DNA from: Patella vulgata
Lineage: Eukaryota; Mollusca; Gastropoda; Patellidae
Reading direction: 5' to 3'
Length of the DNA: 64,000 nucleotides
Assembly (NCBI RefSeq): GCF_932274485.2
Contig: NC_065879.2
Span: 43,758,936-43,822,935, forward strand
Position numbers and translations under genes: made by a program. The notes beneath the pieces are model-generated. The model saw nothing but the letters and a program-made list of their open reading frames with translations, was not told the origin of the DNA and ran no database searches. Of this stretch, positions 33,460-48,400 are shown one piece after another; within the stretch, counting starts at the first letter, position 1; every line of letters begins with the position of its first letter.

Positions 33460-36400
33460 CTGAAATAATACAAATCATTTAATAGTTAATCACTTATCTT
33501 CCTGAAAAGTATTATTTAGAAGTGATTTAATTTTAATATATTAAACACACGATATCGGATAGAAAACGTCATGGCGTCGAGGTTTGTAGATACAAATCTA
33601 TAAGGCGTGTAATCATTAATGCAAAGATCAAAGGAAATGTTTATGTAATCAGTGATCTAAAGTGGGTAGTAGTTTAGCATATTAAACAAGAGGTACAGGA
33701 TAGATAACATACTGACCTCGATGTTAACGGATACAAATCAGGCGCCACAAGGTGTGAAATGGTTAATGCACAAATCAAAGTAAGAGTTGATATAACCTGT
33801 GATCTAAAGCGGACTATAAATGTTAAGAATGCATTGTCGCGACTACACTAAGCCAAATAGAAGAGAAACTTACAAAGTGGGTAGAATGTATTATTTATAA
33901 TAAATGAAAATGAAATGAAATAGAGTTTAACGTCCTACTGTTCTACTCTGTTTGGGCTAGTGAAGACGGGCATACACTATACAGTGTGCTACGAGGAAAA
34001 ATGTGCCCGGACAGGGGCACTACGGCGTATTCTTATATGGAATACCAACGGTCAATGGTTCTTTTACGTGCACGCCAATGTCTACGCGGGGGAACCCAGC
34101 CGGAGAAAAAACATTGTCAAATAGCAAAAATACTTACAGGGTTCTACAGGTGTATATCGTGTACCACACCCACCGGTTTGTGTGGTCTGTAGGAAGCTTT
34201 CACATTTATTACTGAGAGTAGAAAAGAAATCTGGATATTTACATTCACCATGGAATGGTCGGTCTAATAATATTTCCTTCATACTACAATTAAAATATCT
34301 AGCACAATTTTCAGGATCTGGAAACTTGGCTGTCGGATGTCTCATACAGATACTGGCAACACTGGCTAAAAAATACAATTTGAGGGTTTTCATTTCATTT
34401 ACATCTCGGCTATAGTGTCAGACTCAGTGAGAGCCTGGCGCAACAATAACACATTCATAATCGTAGCACCATCTCCAATTGACTAAGTTACATATACATA
34501 TTTTCTTTTACAAATAAATCTTTCAGATTGGTGTATTTACCCGGCGTGGCTTTCAAAAACATTACAATCTTTCCCAAAAGTATCTACCACAAATGTTTGT
34601 TTTGTAACGTCCGGTAGACGCGAATTACAGTCTCTAGGTAGAAATGAGTTTAGGCAAGCTTAATAACCCGTACTCGTGTGTCGACAAAATCAAACTTGGT
34701 TTTCTATTTAATATGTAGCAACACGGTGGAATCGTGTTTTCCGAAGCGTATCTCGTCACGTTTACCACACCCTTCACAGTTCGTACTTAAAAAGCTATAA
34801 ATAATTGGAGCATCTTACTTTGATTGGAACCGAGTTAATATATCCTGTAGATTGGGCCATAAAAAAACATACCGATTGAAATTGTGCCAGAACACTGTTT
34901 GGTTGTTGGATTAAAGATGTTTTTCTGACACTGCATCACCGCCGATGTTCTACCCGAGTCACATAGGACAAAGAGTTGTGATGGTGGTCGTCCTGGGTAT
35001 GCTTGCTTGTCATTAGACATACCAACACAGCTTGGTATTCTCTGTTCACATGGTTCACAGCTAGTTTTACCTGGTGGGCAGCGACGATTCTGAGCATATT
35101 CACCTTTAAGAAGATTTACCATATATATTCAAAGAGGCATTATCATAATACTGCATTAAAAATATTCAAAATAGTCATATAATTAACTAAAATTTGAGGA
35201 CAGGTATTTTGCACGCACGTCTATAAATTCATAGGCGATAATATATACGATGGATCGTCAGGTTTGTCTCAAATTTGACATAAAACCTATTTATCCACTT
35301 AAATTACTGACTAGCAAAAGATGAACACCTGTTCTTCTTTAAGACGAGGATATGTAGAAAATACACGCAATTTGGTCATTTCATGAATTATTGACAAATC
35401 TGTGGTCCGAAGGGCCACCAACAACAACGAAAGACCATGTCATGAATTGTTGACAAATCCGTGGTCTGAAGAGCCACCAACAACAACGACAGACCATGCC
35501 ATGCACTGTTGACAAATTTGTGGTCCCAAGAGCCACCAACAACAACGGCAGACCATGTCATGAATTGTTGACAAATCTGTGGTCCGAAGAGCTACCAACA
35601 ATGTAGGCTAATCCCACTCTTACTATACTTACATGGAGCTACAGGTTTATATCGTTGTTTGCAGTCAACCTTTTTAAAGTCATCACAATCTGTACCGTTA
35701 AATAAACGAGGATACCCACACTCTATGACCAGACTGCCCTGGGCAGTGCATTTTAAAAACTGCGCACAGTTAAAGGGATGCTGATGTACTGTATTCGGAT
35801 ACAACATGCAGAATTTATCGATGGATTCTAAAAGAAAAGAAGCAAATTTCAACAATCGCCATATTATTTAAGAATTCATTGTCCTGATATAATTAGAAAG
35901 GAGGGCGGCGGGGCGAATAAAGGTGTGTTGCATTCCGAGTAATATTATGTTTGTTGGAGCATTGGTAATCGTTTTAATACGAGAGAGAGAGAGAGATATA
36001 GAGAGAAAGAGGGGGGGGAGAGAGAGAGAGAGAGAGACAGATAGAGAGAGGGGCGGTAACGTCCACTCGACACAAACTAGGTGATTTCTGGACTAACATA
36101 TATTTTCGTGACTTTTGCTTGTTACAAATCAGACGCATTAGACCATTCGGCCACCCAAACCCCCTAGGCGTTAAACGACCAAGAGATACATAAAAGAATA
36201 GAATGGGGGTGGGTTTGACGCCTCGTCGACACTTTACTTCGGTCATTTTCATACTCAAATTATATGTTTATTTTTTATTTCTATGCCCGGCTAAATCATT
36301 TGACCTGATTTTCATCCTCCTGATTTAACTCTGGCGGTACCACCAATGACAAGCCAGAACCGTACTTGAAAAAATTCTTCGAGATGTTCTCGGCCAAAGT

Positions 36401-39400
36401 CGAGATAATACGACAGACGTATAAAGATCCATTGGTATAGTTGGAATTCATTTAATAACATGGTTTTCACACCCTTTACGTCTGTTGATTAATAGATCTA
36501 TTGACAACGCACCGTTAACACTTCCATATTCAGCTGCGTTGCCCGTGACGCTATCGCAAATTAAAATCATAATTTTGTGATATCAATTTACTGTCTTCAT
36601 TAGCCAAGTTGGTGCGAAAATAGCATTTTAAGCCCCGGTTCATTTCGATATCAATTTCTTTTCGTATCGTATTCAAAACGAGTATCAATGTCATTTACGT
36701 ACCTTTGGTGAGTTCGTGATTACAACGTTTCGTAACGGGATCATAGAAAGTTTCGGGTTGGCAGCTGATGACCCTTATTGTTCTTCCAGTATGACAGACG
36801 GTATACCGAGGACTCATGGCATCGCCAGGGTATGGGTGGGTTCCATCTGATAGTCCTTTACAACTCGGGTTATTCACTTCACAGGGTGGGCAGTTAGTAT
36901 TGTTACATTCAGCCATATATTTATCATATTCACCTACATAAAATAATCATATTATCAATAATTGGCGGGAAGGGTGCATGTGTAACCTATACAAGCTTAC
37001 AGTTTACATTTAAAAGTAAAATGTGGAGTATTACATGTAAGTATAAAATAATGTCTAAAATATATATTTAAAGATGCATTTGTGTAAGAGTTAGATAAAG
37101 AGCTAGCCGTTGTTGCTATAATAGTTAAAGATAATGCAAAATAAATATATCGAAAATTTCATTCAAATTACTTTATTCTTTATCACTGTTTTGACAATAT
37201 GTGGCATAGATTGTTTATTATCGTTGCAACGGTACTTGTTAATCAACACTCGATTCACCATTCCTAAATCAAATCATTAAATCTCAACAAGGACAGTAAC
37301 AAGGATAGAGCACCACTCAACACTGTGTGATCTTCGGTAAGAGGTGGTGGAGGGAGGCGCCAATGGTTAAACGCGTGCACGTTACACCACAGGGTCTGTA
37401 AATGAGTAAAGTAGCGTGGTGTCGATTCCTCACTTGTACGTCAGGTCGCCTGTCCAACCTCATGGGTTTTCCCGGGTCCTCCGGTTTCCTCCCACAGCGT
37501 TATATGCAGAAACAATCGCAAGGTCGTTCGTAATAAATCATAGGATCGAAAGATACTTACATGGCGCAACAGGTTCTAAAACTCCAGGTACACACCGGAC
37601 ATCTACGTAATATTTACAAGTTCTGCTGGTGAAATCATACAGTTGTGGATACGGACATTCCGACACGTACGGCTCATATATACTTGACGGTACCATACAG
37701 TTATAGTACTTTGCACAACTGTTCGGATGTGGGAAAATGTCGTAACGGTTGGCCGCACAATAAACATTAACATCAAATCCTGTGGAAAAAATATAAAGCA
37801 ATATAACTCGCATGTTTTTAATTGCATCTTGTAATAATTTTATAGGAGAGGGGCATTTTTGTTTAGTGTTAGGCTGGTTTATTCTGGTGTGAGTGATGAT
37901 GCAAATTCTACCAATTCTCAACATAGAACCATCTACCATTTCTCTATGTGATCTTTTCATTTCTGGACAAATGTAGAAAAGATACATGTTTACAACGATG
38001 TTTTAAAATCATTATTGTGTCAAAAGACTTACAATAAGCATTAAATACCTACCTGCTTGTCCTGGTCTTGGTAAAGCAGGTGTAGTTGGTATCGGAGTTG
38101 TAGTAACAACGATTGGGGGTTGTGGTCTAGTTTGAATCTGAAAAACCGGAGCTCCGTCAAAAATGGACGAACTGGGTGGATTTGTTTGTCCTGGCGATTG
38201 AGAAAAACTATTGGGAGGAAGCGTTGAATAGGTGGTTATTTTCGTTGTACCGATATTTAATGGTAATCTTGATGATTGAGTAGAAGACTGTCCGACTGGT
38301 TGTTGTGGTTGAGCGACTGGTTGCTGAGGTTGAGCAGCTGGCTGTTGTGGTTGAGAAATACCAGATGGTGGCTGAGGAGACTGGACAGGTGATGGCGTTT
38401 GTTGTTGTTGAACAGTAGGTAATGGACGTTGTGGTTGATATGGCTGTGGTTGAAGGGGGGCCGCTGGTTGCTGTGGTTGATACGGTTGACTCGGTTGTTG
38501 TGGTTGATTTGATGGTTGCGATTGAGTCATACCTGATGGTTTTTGTGGCTGATTTGATGTTTGCGGTTGCGTCATCCCGGATGGTTGCGGTTGATTTGGT
38601 GGTTGCGGTTGAGTCATCCCTGATGGTTGTTGTGGCTGATATGGTAGACTCGGTTGTTGTGGTTGATTTGATGGTTGTGTTTGAGTCATCCCTGACGGTT
38701 GTTGTGGCTGATATGGTAGACTCGGTTGTTGTGGTTGATTTGAAGGTTGCGGTTGAGTCATTCCCGACGGTTGCTGTGGCTGATATGGTAGACTCGGTTG
38801 TTGTGGTTGTTGTGGTTGATTTGGTGGTTGCGATTGAGTCATCCCCGACGGTTGTTGTGGCTGATATGGTAGATTCGGTTGTTGTGGTTGATTTTGTGGT
38901 TGCGGTTGATTTGACGTTTGCAGTTGAGTCATCCCTAATGGTTGCTGTGGTTGATTTGATGGTTGCTGTTGATATGGTTGTTGGTTATACTGTGTAGGTT
39001 GTTGAAGTGATGGTTGTATCTGTCCTTTTGGATCCTGCGTGAAGATATTTGACAATGGTTGCTTTATTGCAGTGGCCCTGTATGGCTCGATAGCTGGGGG
39101 TGGTGGTTTTGTTACTGGAGGAATGGTAACAGGGTCTAAACATCTCTTTAGTTCATTACTAAATGTGGTTCGACATGTCTTTAGGATTGCTCTTCCTCTA
39201 TTACAGATGTAATACTGGTTACCAGTTCCTGGCAAAGCTGCTACGAAACCCTCTGGTTGAAGATGACACGAGGGGTAGAGAGATTCACAAGGTGGACATT
39301 GAGACGGGTCGGGACTGGAACACCTGTAGAATCGCCGATAATCGCCTACAATAAGTATATGATAACCAAATTATATCTTAATTTCTAAAAGTAAATGAAA

Positions 39401-42400
39401 CCGCTAAAGAGGGAATTTTACTTAACACATTCCCAGTGTTTAAAATGTAATTTTGATTGTAATGTAGAGGATTATAACAATAAAGATCTCAATATATTTA
39501 TTACAGACGCATAAAGATTAGAAGACGGCGTAAACATCAAATGGGAATAACTTACTTTAGCATTTGTCGATTTGAATAACAATTGAACCAATTTCATTTC
39601 CATTGTTTTTTATTTACTTACAAGGATTTTTAAAATCTATTCTTCGGCCGCAATCTACCTCGGTAAATGGGCGACATTCCATGTACTCGTAGGAGAAGAG
39701 TTGAGGGTAGGGACATTCAACAAGTCTTGATGACATCGGGGCCGTACAGTCGGAATACTGCGCGCAATGTAATGGGTTTCCTATGCGACCCGCTGGATAC
39801 TTGGTACAATAAGCGTCCATAGAAGCTGAAAATATCAAAAGTCAATTCTATACATTTGAGGAATTCTTTGGTGTGTATTTCGAGGTTGATTAATTTTCGA
39901 TTGATCCTGTAGATAATACAAAGCATATACGATGCAATTTCCTGCTAGAGTCAACAAACCGGCGGTGGGGGGGGGGGGGGTGAACGTAAACACATGCATT
40001 TTTAGTCAACAATTGGGAATATTTAGCCAAAAAAGGAAAATATTTAGCCAAAAATTGAAAAAAAAAAGTGGGAGCCATCAAGTAAAAAAGTGGGAGCCAA
40101 CAACTGAAAAAAATTGTGAAAACATTATGAGCCAACAATTGAGAAATTGTGAGCTAATAAGAATACTGGAAAGAAAGGCATATATGGTCGTCCTCGTTTA
40201 GATTATAAGGCCTGCCATTGAGTAAAGTAACGTGGTTTTGATAGCAGGCTTGAACGTGACCTTGTGGGTTTTCTTTTAATCCCCCGAGTTCCCCCCCCCC
40301 CCCCACTGCCGAATACACTTGTGCCCAACACGGTCTAGCGAATGAATTGGGGAAAATCAAGTAATGATGCACAATAATTTGTTAGTGTGGAAATAACATA
40401 GTTTGTGTTATTTCCCGCTTTAAGAACAAACAGTGCCGTAACTAGCTCAGAGCAACCAAGGGGGCGAGAAGTGTTCTCAGGGGTGCTGTAAAATTGACGG
40501 ACAATGTATCTTTCATCAAGGAGTTCTAGAAAATGTAATGTTAAAAAGAGTACCTTGTGAAATTGTGGTTGCGCATCGTTTTGTGAGGATGTCAAATATC
40601 TGGCCAGGTGGGCAATCATAACGGAACATAAACCTGAAGTTTTGACATACAATATATGATGACGTCAATTCCCATCGTGGTACTGTGTAATAGCCATCTT
40701 CTCTTCCCGTACAGTCTGGTAACACCTGGTTACAAGGGACACAACTCTTGTCTGTACACTGATATTGGAGATAGTCACCTGAAAAAATGAGTGTGTTGGT
40801 TGAATGGTGCGGTTTGAAACTTATATAAATATACAAAGAATCTAAATATTTCGCTGCACCCACGTGATACTATGAATTTAGAAAATAATGCCCAACAATA
40901 TCCCTCAAAAATGGGATCCATGTTTTAACATTAAAACATAAGAATGACTCATGCATCTTAGGCCTGCAGCCCAAATTACTAGCTATAAATTTTTGGAAAG
41001 TTTATAACACCAGGAACACAAATCCAGAGAGTTCCAAGCAAAAAGTCTGCAGTAACTCGATTTAGGGCCAGATGAAAATTGTGATAATTGTCAAGTAAAT
41101 GCTATATTTATAATAATAATTGTCAAGTTGACATAAAGTTAAATATTGGCGAAAACACCCGATGCCTTCATCCTCGGCAAAGAATATGCTGTTGGTTACA
41201 TCATGGAAATAAAATTGTATATTTGTATAATTAATTCAAAATAAACAACCATCACAGCTTTGTGGAAAATTCATTTTAGTTAATGACTGATTCATTCAGA
41301 AAATTTGGGTGACAAATTTTTCAGGCAAATAGGCTCAGCCCCCACCCCCATCCCCAAGTGAGATTAGCCCCCTACACCCATGTAGCCCCCTACCTATTTG
41401 TTGAATCAAATATTGTTTAAACTATTGTTTTCCCTCCCATCCGAACCACTGGGCATTGTCCTTCCAGCCCACTCCCATCCCGTACCACTGACAGGGGGAT
41501 ACCGCACAGGGTTTGTCTTGTACATGTACGTATCTAATCTGTGTAAGTGTAGTAAATGTGAATATGAAACAAAAAGACTGTTAAAGAAACTGAATTTGAT
41601 GTTTATACATGTAGTGGAAGTGATAATGATAACGACTAACTTTGATGGCATTTAAAGTGCAGGGTAACTGCGTAATTTTGATTTTCAATAATTGACTTAC
41701 TTCAATAAATAATTTTTGTCTTAAATCTATATTTGTTAGCAAATTACACAGTTATAGATACGGTTTCAGTTTAAATGTTTGTAATTCGGCCTTGAATATC
41801 TGAACTAGAGATTTACAGCTACCTGTAGTAAAAATAACGTAGCGTCTAATTGGAAGGGTATGTCGGTGTGGGTTTATGTTTTAGTGGAAACAATCACGTG
41901 GTTTCAATGCGATTTACAAAACTACGGACATAGTCTGGTCTCCATTACTTCATAGACATATTGCTCAACCAATGTCAAACATATCTCCTTTCTCATCAGA
42001 CTAGGCGCTCCGCCCATAATTTCTCGGTAAACACCCGCTCACCACCACTTTCAGTCCCCATTAACGATATAATTATTGGGTTTGTGTGCTCACACATGGT
42101 CTTGTGCGTCATACAGCATCAGCAGTCAACACGCACCTGAAATACTCGTACGTAACTAACGTACGAAAATTAATTGGTGGCTAGCTTTTTTTGCACGTAT
42201 ACAGTGAATGGCCATTTTGCTCAGTAATCCCAGCCAGAATTTGGCTATTTTCTAAATTTGCGTTAAAGTTTAAAATAGTTAAAATAAATTAACTATTAGT
42301 CAATCCCAACGCTAAAAACATTAACAGAAAGGATTATGTATATCTGAAATAGACCCGACCGAAGCACAAAATAGTGCCCTCTATGAATAACAATTCGCAG

Positions 42401-45400
42401 ACGCTGTCATTGAAGACAACGTCAATTCTATGAGTTGTAGATGTTATTTTTGGGAAAAATAATTGGAAGAAGAGAGAAGATGTTGGGACTGTACGAATGA
42501 TATAGTCTTTATGGGTGCTAAGGACACAATGCTGAAGATAAACCTAATAGAGACTTTTGGCAAGCGTAAATTCCTGGTCCGTATCGCGTATCCGTGACGA
42601 TTTTGCGTGTGCGTGTGTGTATTTCCCATACGTGATACGGCACACGGATACGGCAGCACGTATCGAACAGCTTTTATACGGAAGAGGTCCGTATAACATC
42701 GTCGTCTTTTTACCGTATTGTTTACTACTTTTAGACGCTGAAATGTTGTGCCGTAGCGTTTTTTATGAATCAATGTGTATCTAGAACACGAAGGTGTATA
42801 TTTGATGTGATTTAAACCATGATAAAGACTGGAATTAATTAATCATTACTTTTGATGAACTTTTCGCGGAATTTTCATAATTTTCCTGTCTGTCTGCACG
42901 CTGGTTGATCTACGTGCTAAATTTAGGGAGGTGGGACCTTGCAAATCTGTAAATGATGTGATTCTATGGTAGAGGGGGGTAAACTTTCTGAAAGGATACA
43001 TTAATGAAAATAAAAATTGCTGTCGAGTCGAAGTCGAGCTACTTCACTCCCTCCATGAAATTGTAGGCTAGGTACTTGACTAGTACTGATGTTGATCTTG
43101 GTAGATAACTGCCACCATGCTGTAATAGAACTACGCTCAGCTCAGCTACCCATACGTACGCGGCGCGAAAATCTGCCAAAAGTCTGAAACTATATAGACG
43201 CAACGTATCACGTGACGACACGGATACGCGATACGGGTGGGAAAAATTCAACTTGCCAAAAGTCTCTATTGTTTCCAATATAACGTGTTGTTGACCTCAT
43301 GACCTGTGATGTGTAGATCACGTGGTATGGATATCATGGCTGTTGACTGTGTCTGAGATACTTCTCCGCAGGTAGCGTGTCTCAGATGTTCAAAATGCTG
43401 AAATACTGTTACCAATTGCTGACAGTTGACAGAAAGGGAGATAACTCTCTATTACCGTTAATGGATTTCCAAAATTGTTTTCGCCAATATTTAATTGTAT
43501 GTCAACTTCACAATTATTAGTATAAATATACCATTTACTTGACAATTCATCTGGCCCTAAATCGAGTTAGTGCAGACTTGTTGCTTGGAACTCCTGATTT
43601 GTGTTCCTGGTGTTATAAGCTTTCCAAAAATGTATAGTTTGTTTATTAGGGAGGACCATGTAGCGGAATTGTGTTTCTAAGCAAGCTAGAAATTTTGGCT
43701 GCAGGACTATCAGCAAAACAGTGAATATTAGCAGTATATTTTTTATGTAAAGTGAATATCAGCAGTATAATATTATGAAAAGCAGTGAATATCAGCAGTC
43801 AAACAGTGAATAGTAGCAGTATATTAGTATGTAAAGCAGTGAATATATAAAGCAGTGAATATCAGAAGTAAAACAGTGAATATTAGCACTATATTATTAT
43901 ATAAAGCCGTGAATATCAACAGTATATTATTATGTAAAACTTGATGTTAGCAGTATATTACTACATGTATTAAAACAGAGAATATTAACAGTATGTTATT
44001 TTTTTTTTTATAAACAATATTTTATTCAGTTTGTCTGAATGAGATTGGGGAACAGGCTTAGCGTATGTAAAACCCCTCTCTCTAGATAATATACATACAC
44101 AATATTAAAACAAAGGAACAAAATGGGTGTATATACACAGTTAAAATGGCAATCACATACATAAATATATGTAAATACATATATCAAGAGACGGATGGCA
44201 ATGTACAATATATATTATATGTTACATCATCACATAAATTTAAAACTAATATTTTAAATTAAAACAATTAATAAGCAAGATTAAAATCTGTTTGACATGT
44301 TATTATGTAAACAGTGAATATTTGCAGTATATTATTATGTAAAACAGTGCATTTAGTATGTTATTATGTAAAACGGTATCGTAATACTTACAAGGAGAGA
44401 TGGGTTCTCGACGTTTCTCGCAAGTAACATTGAAAAAGTCGACACATGCTAGACTGGTCGTGTCAAACAAGTTGGGGTATTTACATTCTCTTTCGTAGAT
44501 CTGGAAGTTGCCTATAGTGCTCGTCTGTTTACAGTCATAATACATGGCACACTCTCCGGGGTGAGAGATGATGGTACCAGGATTAGCTTCACAGAATAAC
44601 CTCATAGTTTCTGAAATAAAACCAAATTCAATAGCTTCATATTGTTAATACTGCTGAGGCTGTTGGTGTTGTTGGTGCTATTGGTGTTAATACGGCTGCG
44701 TCTGTTGTTAGTTAGGCTAGTCTGGGATTTCATGGGAGCATTAAAATGCTATATTGGTAAAAAGACTTAATTGAAGAGTTGTGATCCAAGTATTAGAACC
44801 ATTACTCTTTCAGAAACGTTTCTAATCTGAGCGTAACACTGCATGCTACTGATCTTTAAAATGAATCAAAATTCTTGGTAATATGAAGCTTTTGCTTTGT
44901 TTCTTCTATATTGAGAGAAAATACATAAAACAAATAAAAAACTATCCAAGATATCTTTAAAGACATAAAAAGGTCTTACCTGTGGCAATCTGAGCAACAC
45001 AGCCACCAACAATCGGATCAAAAACTTGACTATCTGGACATACTTTAACGTTGATAGTTCTTCCAGCCGCACACAATAGATAATAAGGTGTCAAAGAACG
45101 TCCTGGGTATACATTTAATCCATCTGGCAAGGTTACACAGTTAGCATCGCATGATATACACTGGTCATGATTTCTACCATAACAATGGCCTCTTTCATAT
45201 TCACCTGAATTTCAAAAGAAAAGGTAACAATGATCTGTTACTTTACAATTATTCTAATTCTCCTGTAATCTGAAAGTAATATAGTTTGTCTCCTTCCCTG
45301 AAAAAGCTTTTAATTATCTTTACCTAAAAAGCCAAAATAAATTGGTTTATATTCAATGGCTTAATCCTGAAACAAAACAGTTTTCCTTTGTTTTCTCAAA

Positions 45401-48400
45401 TTAACATTCAACAGACATACTAGGTTTTCTCAAATTACAGGAGATATTTTTTTATATATATTATAATAATGATAGGATTATTGATTCCATTTTAATTGTG
45501 AGTTACTCCCCTTTATATTATCGTGATTGGCCGTCATTTTGGTGGCATGATGCCTGGGGCTCTTTAAAAAGGTTAGATTTATTTCACATTCACACCTCAC
45601 CTGTAGATTTCATCGCTAGACTGCTACAATCACTGATAAGGATGACATCGATGCGACTTAATGAGCCACAAATTAAATTCTAAAACTTTTTTTTTTATGT
45701 ATTAGAAAAAAAAAACGTTTGAAGTATTTGTAGGTAAAAAGTATTTCCTAGTTTAGTGTGAATGGGTATTAAAATGAGTAAAAGGCGACATTCTGCTCGA
45801 ATCAGTAACGTCTTATGTAAACAATTTAAGCGCCATTGAGCCAATGATTGACGCCGCGTGATATGACGTCCTGTGTTGAAGGCGGTCATCTTTTACAGAT
45901 ATATTAGAAGCCTCTCGTAATACTCTGTGAAACAGATTGGATCACAAGATGTAAACAGGGCCAGCACTAGCCCTAACTAAAACATGTGGCCACCTAAGAT
46001 GCACAATCATAAACATATCCGACCATTTCCATAACAAAACATCTGGCACACAATTCCCAATATTAGACCAACTTTCATGCAGCAGTTCAAACATAATTTA
46101 TCTAATTTCATGTAGACAATGTAGGGGAAATCAAATATGCACTTAGTTAGCTAATAGAAAAGACTAAGAGCGACTTTGAAAATCCAGAAGAAATTAATAC
46201 GTTTAGGCTAACTAGAGAAAAACTCTGGATTGCCAAATTGAAAACAACAGCCCCCCCCCCCCCCCGGTTTGAATATTCATACGGCTAGCTCGATAGCCCC
46301 TTTTGTAGTCCCATGTAGCGCTACAGCAGCAAATGCGTCCAAAATCATCAGAAAACATTATACTGATCTCTTGGAAAATCACCTGAAAATCTTCACACAG
46401 AAACCTATTATTACATATTCTAAAAATATAAATCTGAACGACATCTTAGTGCACAGTAAATTAGATTTAAATAAGACCAGTGCTCACCCTAGCCCCCCAA
46501 AACATATATCAAACCCTAGCCCTAACCGTTAGTAAATAAAATCAACTAGATATAAAAATCCCTAGCTCTATCCCGGTGATAGTGGAACAAACACAATTTT
46601 AGATAATCCAATTCTTAGTAAGAAACACATTTATGTGGCTCTCAACCGAGAACCTCAAATTTATTCTTTTTTCTTCAGTAAACCAAAATACCAGAATACC
46701 ACAGGAGACATCGAAGGAAAACCACCAGCGCCACCAACACCAAAGAAAAACCCAGCGAAACCAAAATATGTATAAATCTAATGTATTGCACTAATAAAAC
46801 TAGGAAATATCACGAACCAAATTTTCATCATCCTAGGTCAGTGCTTATGTGGAGACATAACCTCTCCCCCAAATTCTTAAACCTAACTCACAATCCTCGG
46901 CAACAATCACGTGCCGTAACCCTGTTTATACCTTGTGACCTTGGGGATATTTGCAGGTTTGCATTTGAAATAGACAAAGCCCTTTAAAATGCACCCACAT
47001 ATAATGTAAATTATTTTTTTTAATTTCAACAACACATTGTTTTGACTTACATGGAGCTCTTGGTTCTGGTCTTGATTGACATTTAGCTTGTAAAAAGTAA
47101 ACACACCGTTTAAGATCCACGTCATACAAGTAAAGATAAACACACTCCGTCTGATAAGCGTAAAGATTGGTGTCGTGTTCGTACCTAGAACAATCATAGA
47201 ACAAGGCACAGCTTGCAGGATCAGGGAACTTGGCCTGCGGGTTCTGGGAACAATAGCTCTGTGCAGAAGCTGGAAAAAAGATCAATTGATTACGAATGCT
47301 TAAAACCGTACAAGTGAACATAAATACATCTTAACAATGTCTGATGTGTATAGTTTTATAAAGTACAAGAAAATGTATGATTTGTAATCCGTGTGGTGAA
47401 GACAGTACGGTCTGAACCACGGGGGCATAGATCACCAGACATGTTTTGCATATCAGCATACCTTAGAGTGGATCTGACGTCGGATCTGGTATATACTTGG
47501 GTCTAAACTGGGATATTAGAGAGTGCTCACAGTAGGACTGTCTGGTCCTCAACAACAGGAACGCAATACATACCAGAATTAAAGGAAACATGACAAATAC
47601 TGCAGAAATCCCAAGGTATTGTCCAACCGCTTCTTTAATTTTTTTTACAAAATGGGGTGCAATTTTATTCAGCATTAGTTCATTTGCCCCGCTACTTACT
47701 TATTATACTAAAAAGTGACCTGTCTCTATTTTTGTTTAGACTAGCTCGTATGATGCACGTCAGCAGTCAATCATCTGTATCATAGAATGTTATCCAATGT
47801 ATCTGACACGTAATGTTTCAGGTATAGATCAAATAAATTAGTTACACAGCGCCTGGGAATCAGATTCTAAATTCATTCTGAATTTATTCCTTCAGATGAT
47901 TCAATCTGATTCAGATATGTCTGTAGGCATGGATTCTTCGAATTCGAATTAACGGTCATGTATATGGCAGCAACCGATGGCTATCTTCCGTTTTATCAAT
48001 TGCGAATCCAAATGAAATGAAATGAGATTTAACATCCTACTGGTATGCACCAACCGGGCCATTTAAGACGTACGCTTTCCAGTGTGCTATGGGAAAATTT
48101 CGCCCTAACAGCGGCTCTATACGTTCGTTTACATCAGTGATTCTCAACCTGTGTGCCGCGGCACACATGTGTGCCGCAAGATCTTCCTAAGTGTGCCGCG
48201 AAATTTTGGACGGCACACTAAGAAAATGCGAAAACCCACGTGATCCCAATTGAGTATTCACTGGTGTCTACTGATAAGTTCATAACTGTGTTTTTCTTTA
48301 TTTAGTTTGAGGGGGGGTTGGATGGCTGAATGGTTAGCGTGCGCACGCCCATACGAACGGTTTATGTTCATGTGCAGGCAATTGGCCTGTTATTAACATA

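Larger units (their letters stand above)
40963..43704. repeat. Long inverted repeat (arms about 200 bp) enclosing 2.3 kb
   Basis: Left arm 40963-41157 and right arm 43478-43704 are imperfect reverse complements. Shared words include CCTGCAGCC, 'aacaccaggaacacaaatc', 'taaatcgagtta..gcagac' (as complement), 'ggccagatgaa' and 'aaatattggcgaaaac'. The right arm has an extra ~45 bases. The enclosed part holds a separate TA-flanked MITE. It could be a fold-back transposon or an inverted duplication. Intron 6. Confidence 0.7.

Noticed and set aside
38422-38997. 191-codon plus-strand frame rich in Val/Asp
   Set aside because: Exact antisense of the Q/P-rich repeat of exon 9; it has no splice or domain support.
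47463-47675. Alternative first exon with membrane segment for the chitin-binding gene
   Set aside because: No in-frame phase-1 donor; kept only as a low-confidence note.
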